A stretch of 64,000 nt of DNA from Burkholderia sp. SRS-46 (lineage in GTDB: Bacteria > Pseudomonadota > Gammaproteobacteria > Burkholderiales > Burkholderiaceae), in assembly GCF_004343775.1 (NCBI RefSeq), contig NZ_PTXL01000007.1:248001-312000 (forward strand), read 5' to 3'. Made by a program: the position numbers and the translations under genes. Of the stretch, positions 62,063 through 64,000 are shown piece after piece (the first letter of the stretch is position 1; each line of letters opens with the position of its first letter). The notes beneath the pieces were generated by a model. That model saw only the letters and a list, made by a program, of their open reading frames with translations. It was not told the DNA's origin and ran no database searches.

Positions 62063-62521
62063 ATGAACAAGTCGATCGCCATTGCCGCCGTCCGGCCCGC
62101 CGCCACGGGCGGGGTCGCGCATACCGGGCGGATCGCGCTGCAGGCGGCCGGGCTCGGCGCGCTGTGGCTGGCGGTCGACTGGGCGGTGCGCGCGGTCGGG
62201 CTGCCGATTCCGTCCGGCGTGATCGGCCTCGCGGTGCTGCTCGTGCTGCTGTTTTCCGGCGGCATTACGCCCGCGTGGGTGAAGGACGGCGCGAACTGGC
62301 TGCTGTCCGACATGCTGCTGTTCTTCGTGCCGGCCGCGGTGGCCGCCGTGCAGTATGGCGGCCTGTTCCGCGAGGACGGCTGGCGGCTCGCGCTGGTGGT
62401 GGTCGCCGGCACTGCCTTCGTGATGGTCGCGGTGGCCGTCGCGGTCGATCTCGCCGCGAAGCTCGAGCGCCGGCTCGTCGTGCAGCGCGTGGTGGCCGAG
62501 CGCCGCCGCGTGCGCGCCTGA
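62063..62521 (+). CDS. lrgA: Holin-like protein LrgA/CidA
   Basis: The protein is 152 residues with four membrane helices and the conserved GLPIPSGVIGLAVLLVLLFSGGI segment. In Gram-positives it modulates cell lysis and murein hydrolase activity, and in others it is linked to metabolite transport. I start at MNKSIAIAAV (ATG 62063), with GGGAG before it. An ATG at 62036 gives a less likely nine-residue leader. lrgB follows after 28 bases. Confidence 0.88.
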   Translation: MNKSIAIAAVRPAATGGVAHTGRIALQAAGLGALWLAVDWAVRAVGLPIPSGVIGLAVLLVLLFSGGITPAWVKDGANWLLSDMLLFFVPAAVAAVQYGGLFREDGWRLALVVVAGTAFVMVAVAVAVDLAAKLERRLVVQRVVAERRRVRA

Positions 62522-62549
62522 TCCCCTCTTCGTTCCCGGAATCCGCCTC

Positions 62550-63272
62550 ATGTTTGCCGCGCTGCCGAACCTGTCCGCCGACCAGACGAACGCCGCGATC
62601 TCCGTCGGCTGCTTCGTGCTGACGGTCGCGCTGTACTTCGCGTCGAAGCGGCTCTATGCGTACAAGAAGACGCTGCTGTTCTCGCCGCTCGTGTTCGTGC
62701 CCGGCGTGCTGGTCGCGCTCGTCGCGCTGACCGGCATCCCGTACTCGGTCTACTTCCGCGACACGCGCTGGCTGATGTGGCTGCTCGGCCCGGCGACGAT
62801 CGCGTTCGCGGTGCCGATCTACGACTATCGCGACCTGATCCGCCGCCACTGGCTGTCGCTGTCGGTGGGCGTCGCGGTGGGCATCGCCGCCGGCGTCTGC
62901 GGGTCGCTGCTGCTCGCGAAGCTGCTGCACCTGTCGCCGGATCTGCAGCGCTCGCTGATGACCCGCTCGGTGTCGACGCCGTTCGCGCTGGCCGTCTCGG
63001 ACAAGATCCATGCGCCGAAGGATCTCACCGCGCTGTTCGTGATCGCGACCGGCATCTGCGGGATGCTGCTCGGCGAAATCGTGCTGGCCCTCGTGCCGCT
63101 GCGCACGCGGCTCGCGCGCGGCGCGCTGTTCGGCGCGGCCGCCCACGGCGTCGGTACCGCGAAGGCGCGCGAGATCGGCAGCGAGGAAGGCGTCGTGTCG
63201 AGCCTGACGATGATGATCGCGGGCGTCGCGATGGTGCTGCTCGCGCCGCTGCTGACGCTGCTGCCGGTCTGA
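62550..63272 (+). CDS. lrgB: LrgB/CidB-like membrane protein
   Basis: The protein is 240 residues with about seven membrane helices and the signatures SVSTPFALAVSDKIHA and AAHGVGTAKAREIG. It works with LrgA. It is in the same transcript as lrgA. No terminator with a T run is obvious downstream, before fliL. Confidence 0.92.
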   Translation: MFAALPNLSADQTNAAISVGCFVLTVALYFASKRLYAYKKTLLFSPLVFVPGVLVALVALTGIPYSVYFRDTRWLMWLLGPATIAFAVPIYDYRDLIRRHWLSLSVGVAVGIAAGVCGSLLLAKLLHLSPDLQRSLMTRSVSTPFALAVSDKIHAPKDLTALFVIATGICGMLLGEIVLALVPLRTRLARGALFGAAAHGVGTAKAREIGSEEGVVSSLTMMIAGVAMVLLAPLLTLLPV

Positions 63273-63519
63273 GCGGGGCCGGCGCGCCGCACCCGCGCGG
63301 TGCGCCCGCTTGCGTGCCCTGGCGCCGGCCGCCCGTCCCGCTTCCGGCTGCGCTTCCGCCCCCATTTCTGCCGACACCCGCCACCCACACCCTGCCGCCG
63401 GCCGGGCCGCCCGCCCGACAATCGCCTGAGATAGCCGCAATTCCCCCCTCTTTTCCGCCCATCGGCTTTGGGCCGGATGCCGAACAATGCATGCTACGAG
63501 TCACCACGCACGCATTCAC

Positions 63520-64000
63520 ATGGCCTCCACGACCGCAAATCCGCCCGCCGACAAGCCCGCTTCGTCCGGCAAGCTCAAGCGCATCGCGCTTCTCGCCGTC
63601 ATCACGCTCGGCGCGGCGGCTGCCGCCGCGGGCGGCATGTACGTGTTCCTGAGCAAGCAGGGCGTCGGCCATGCGAGCGGGCCGGTCGAGCCGCCGCCGC
63701 TCGCCGCGCCGGTGTTCTTCCCGCTCGATCCGCTCACCGTCAACCTGCAGTCCGACGACGGCATCCAGCACTACCTGCGCGTCGGCCTGTCGCTGAAGCT
63801 GACCGACCCGAAGGCGCAGGAGCAGCTGACGGCGCGGATGCCGGAGACCCGCAGCCGGATCCTGCTCGCGCTGAGCAACAAGCGTCCCGAGGAACTCGCG
63901 ACGCCCGACGGCAAGCGCGCACTCTCCGTCGAGCTGAAGAGCCTGATCGAGCAACCGACGCAGCCGGGCAACCAGCGCGCGAAGGTCGACGACGTGCTGT
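63520..64000 (+). CDS. fliL: Flagellar basal body protein FliL (cut by window edge)
   Basis: Only about the first 160 codons are present. There is an N-terminal cytoplasmic stretch, a membrane helix at about 21-44 (RIALLAVITLGAAAAAAGGMYVFL), a proline-rich linker, and the start of the FliL domain (VFFPLDPLTVNLQSDDGIQHYLRVGLSLKL). FliL sits around the stator of the flagellar motor. The gene likely leads a fliLMNOPQR-type cluster beyond the window. The 247-base gap upstream shows no clear sigma28 or sigma54 promoter. Confidence 0.93.
   Translation, partial: MASTTANPPADKPASSGKLKRIALLAVITLGAAAAAAGGMYVFLSKQGVGHASGPVEPPPLAAPVFFPLDPLTVNLQSDDGIQHYLRVGLSLKLTDPKAQEQLTARMPETRSRILLALSNKRPEELATPDGKRALSVELKSLIEQPTQPGNQRAKVDDVL

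Overview
The window is about two thirds G+C, is densely coded, and carries gene orders typical of chromosome 1 of Burkholderia, most likely a Burkholderia cepacia complex member or close relative. These include atpIBEFHAGD, mnmG-rsmG-parA-parB, phhA-phhB and the gspD-E-F-(C)-G-to-N cluster with gspC inverted. I see no tRNA, rRNA, insertion sequence, prophage or CRISPR. Almost everything is chromosomal core.

Layout. 0-6.3 kb: F0F1-ATP synthase operon, leftward, with a good sigma70 promoter at 6260-6288. 6.6-12.3 kb: leftward mnmG-rsmG-parA-parB-(ion permease) operon with one perfect parS inside mnmG and another just upstream. 12.6-23.4 kb: two adjacent branched-chain amino acid (Liv) ABC transporter clusters. 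The first has LivM and LivG fused; the second has an arginine in the LivF P-loop. A possible small RNA lies between them. 23.9-35.6 kb: mixed metabolic and regulatory genes, namely a GMC oxidoreductase, LysR, CYTH protein, Lrp regulator, phenylalanine hydroxylase pair, a two-component system, a SET-domain protein, an Old Yellow Enzyme, a GATase and a MarR protein with a cysteine tail.

35.6-39.1 kb: a carboxylate-amine ligase and a cation/proton antiporter, flanked on both sides by non-coding DNA with perfect DnaA boxes. The right-hand gap (38427-39104) also has an AT-rich tract and a palindromic pair of DnaA boxes. Nearly all genes to its left run leftward and most genes to its right run rightward, and parS sites lie about 26-28 kb away. 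I read this as the chromosome 1 replication origin, with parABS beside it and dnaA elsewhere.

39.1-43.8 kb: mnmC, a HU gene with a clear promoter and terminator, a CobW-type metallochaperone GTPase with a His-Asp repeat, and a lytic transglycosylase. 44.1-55.8 kb: type II secretion operon gspDEF-GHIJKLMN with a short gspC on the opposite strand. 55.8-60.3 kb: multidrug efflux genes (NodT outer membrane factor, small membrane protein, MarR, EmrB). 60.3-61 kb: a VapBC-like toxin-antitoxin pair with a perfect operator. 61-63.3 kb: LysR and lrgAB. The right edge enters fliL.

The best candidates for something less described are the origin architecture with DnaA boxes on both sides of a two-gene operon, the parS that doubles as a terminator hairpin, the candidate small RNA at 18.3-18.44 kb, the SET protein with a lysine tail, the MarR protein with four C-terminal cysteines, and the LivF lacking the P-loop lysine. 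I do not see a convincing wholly new multi-gene system.
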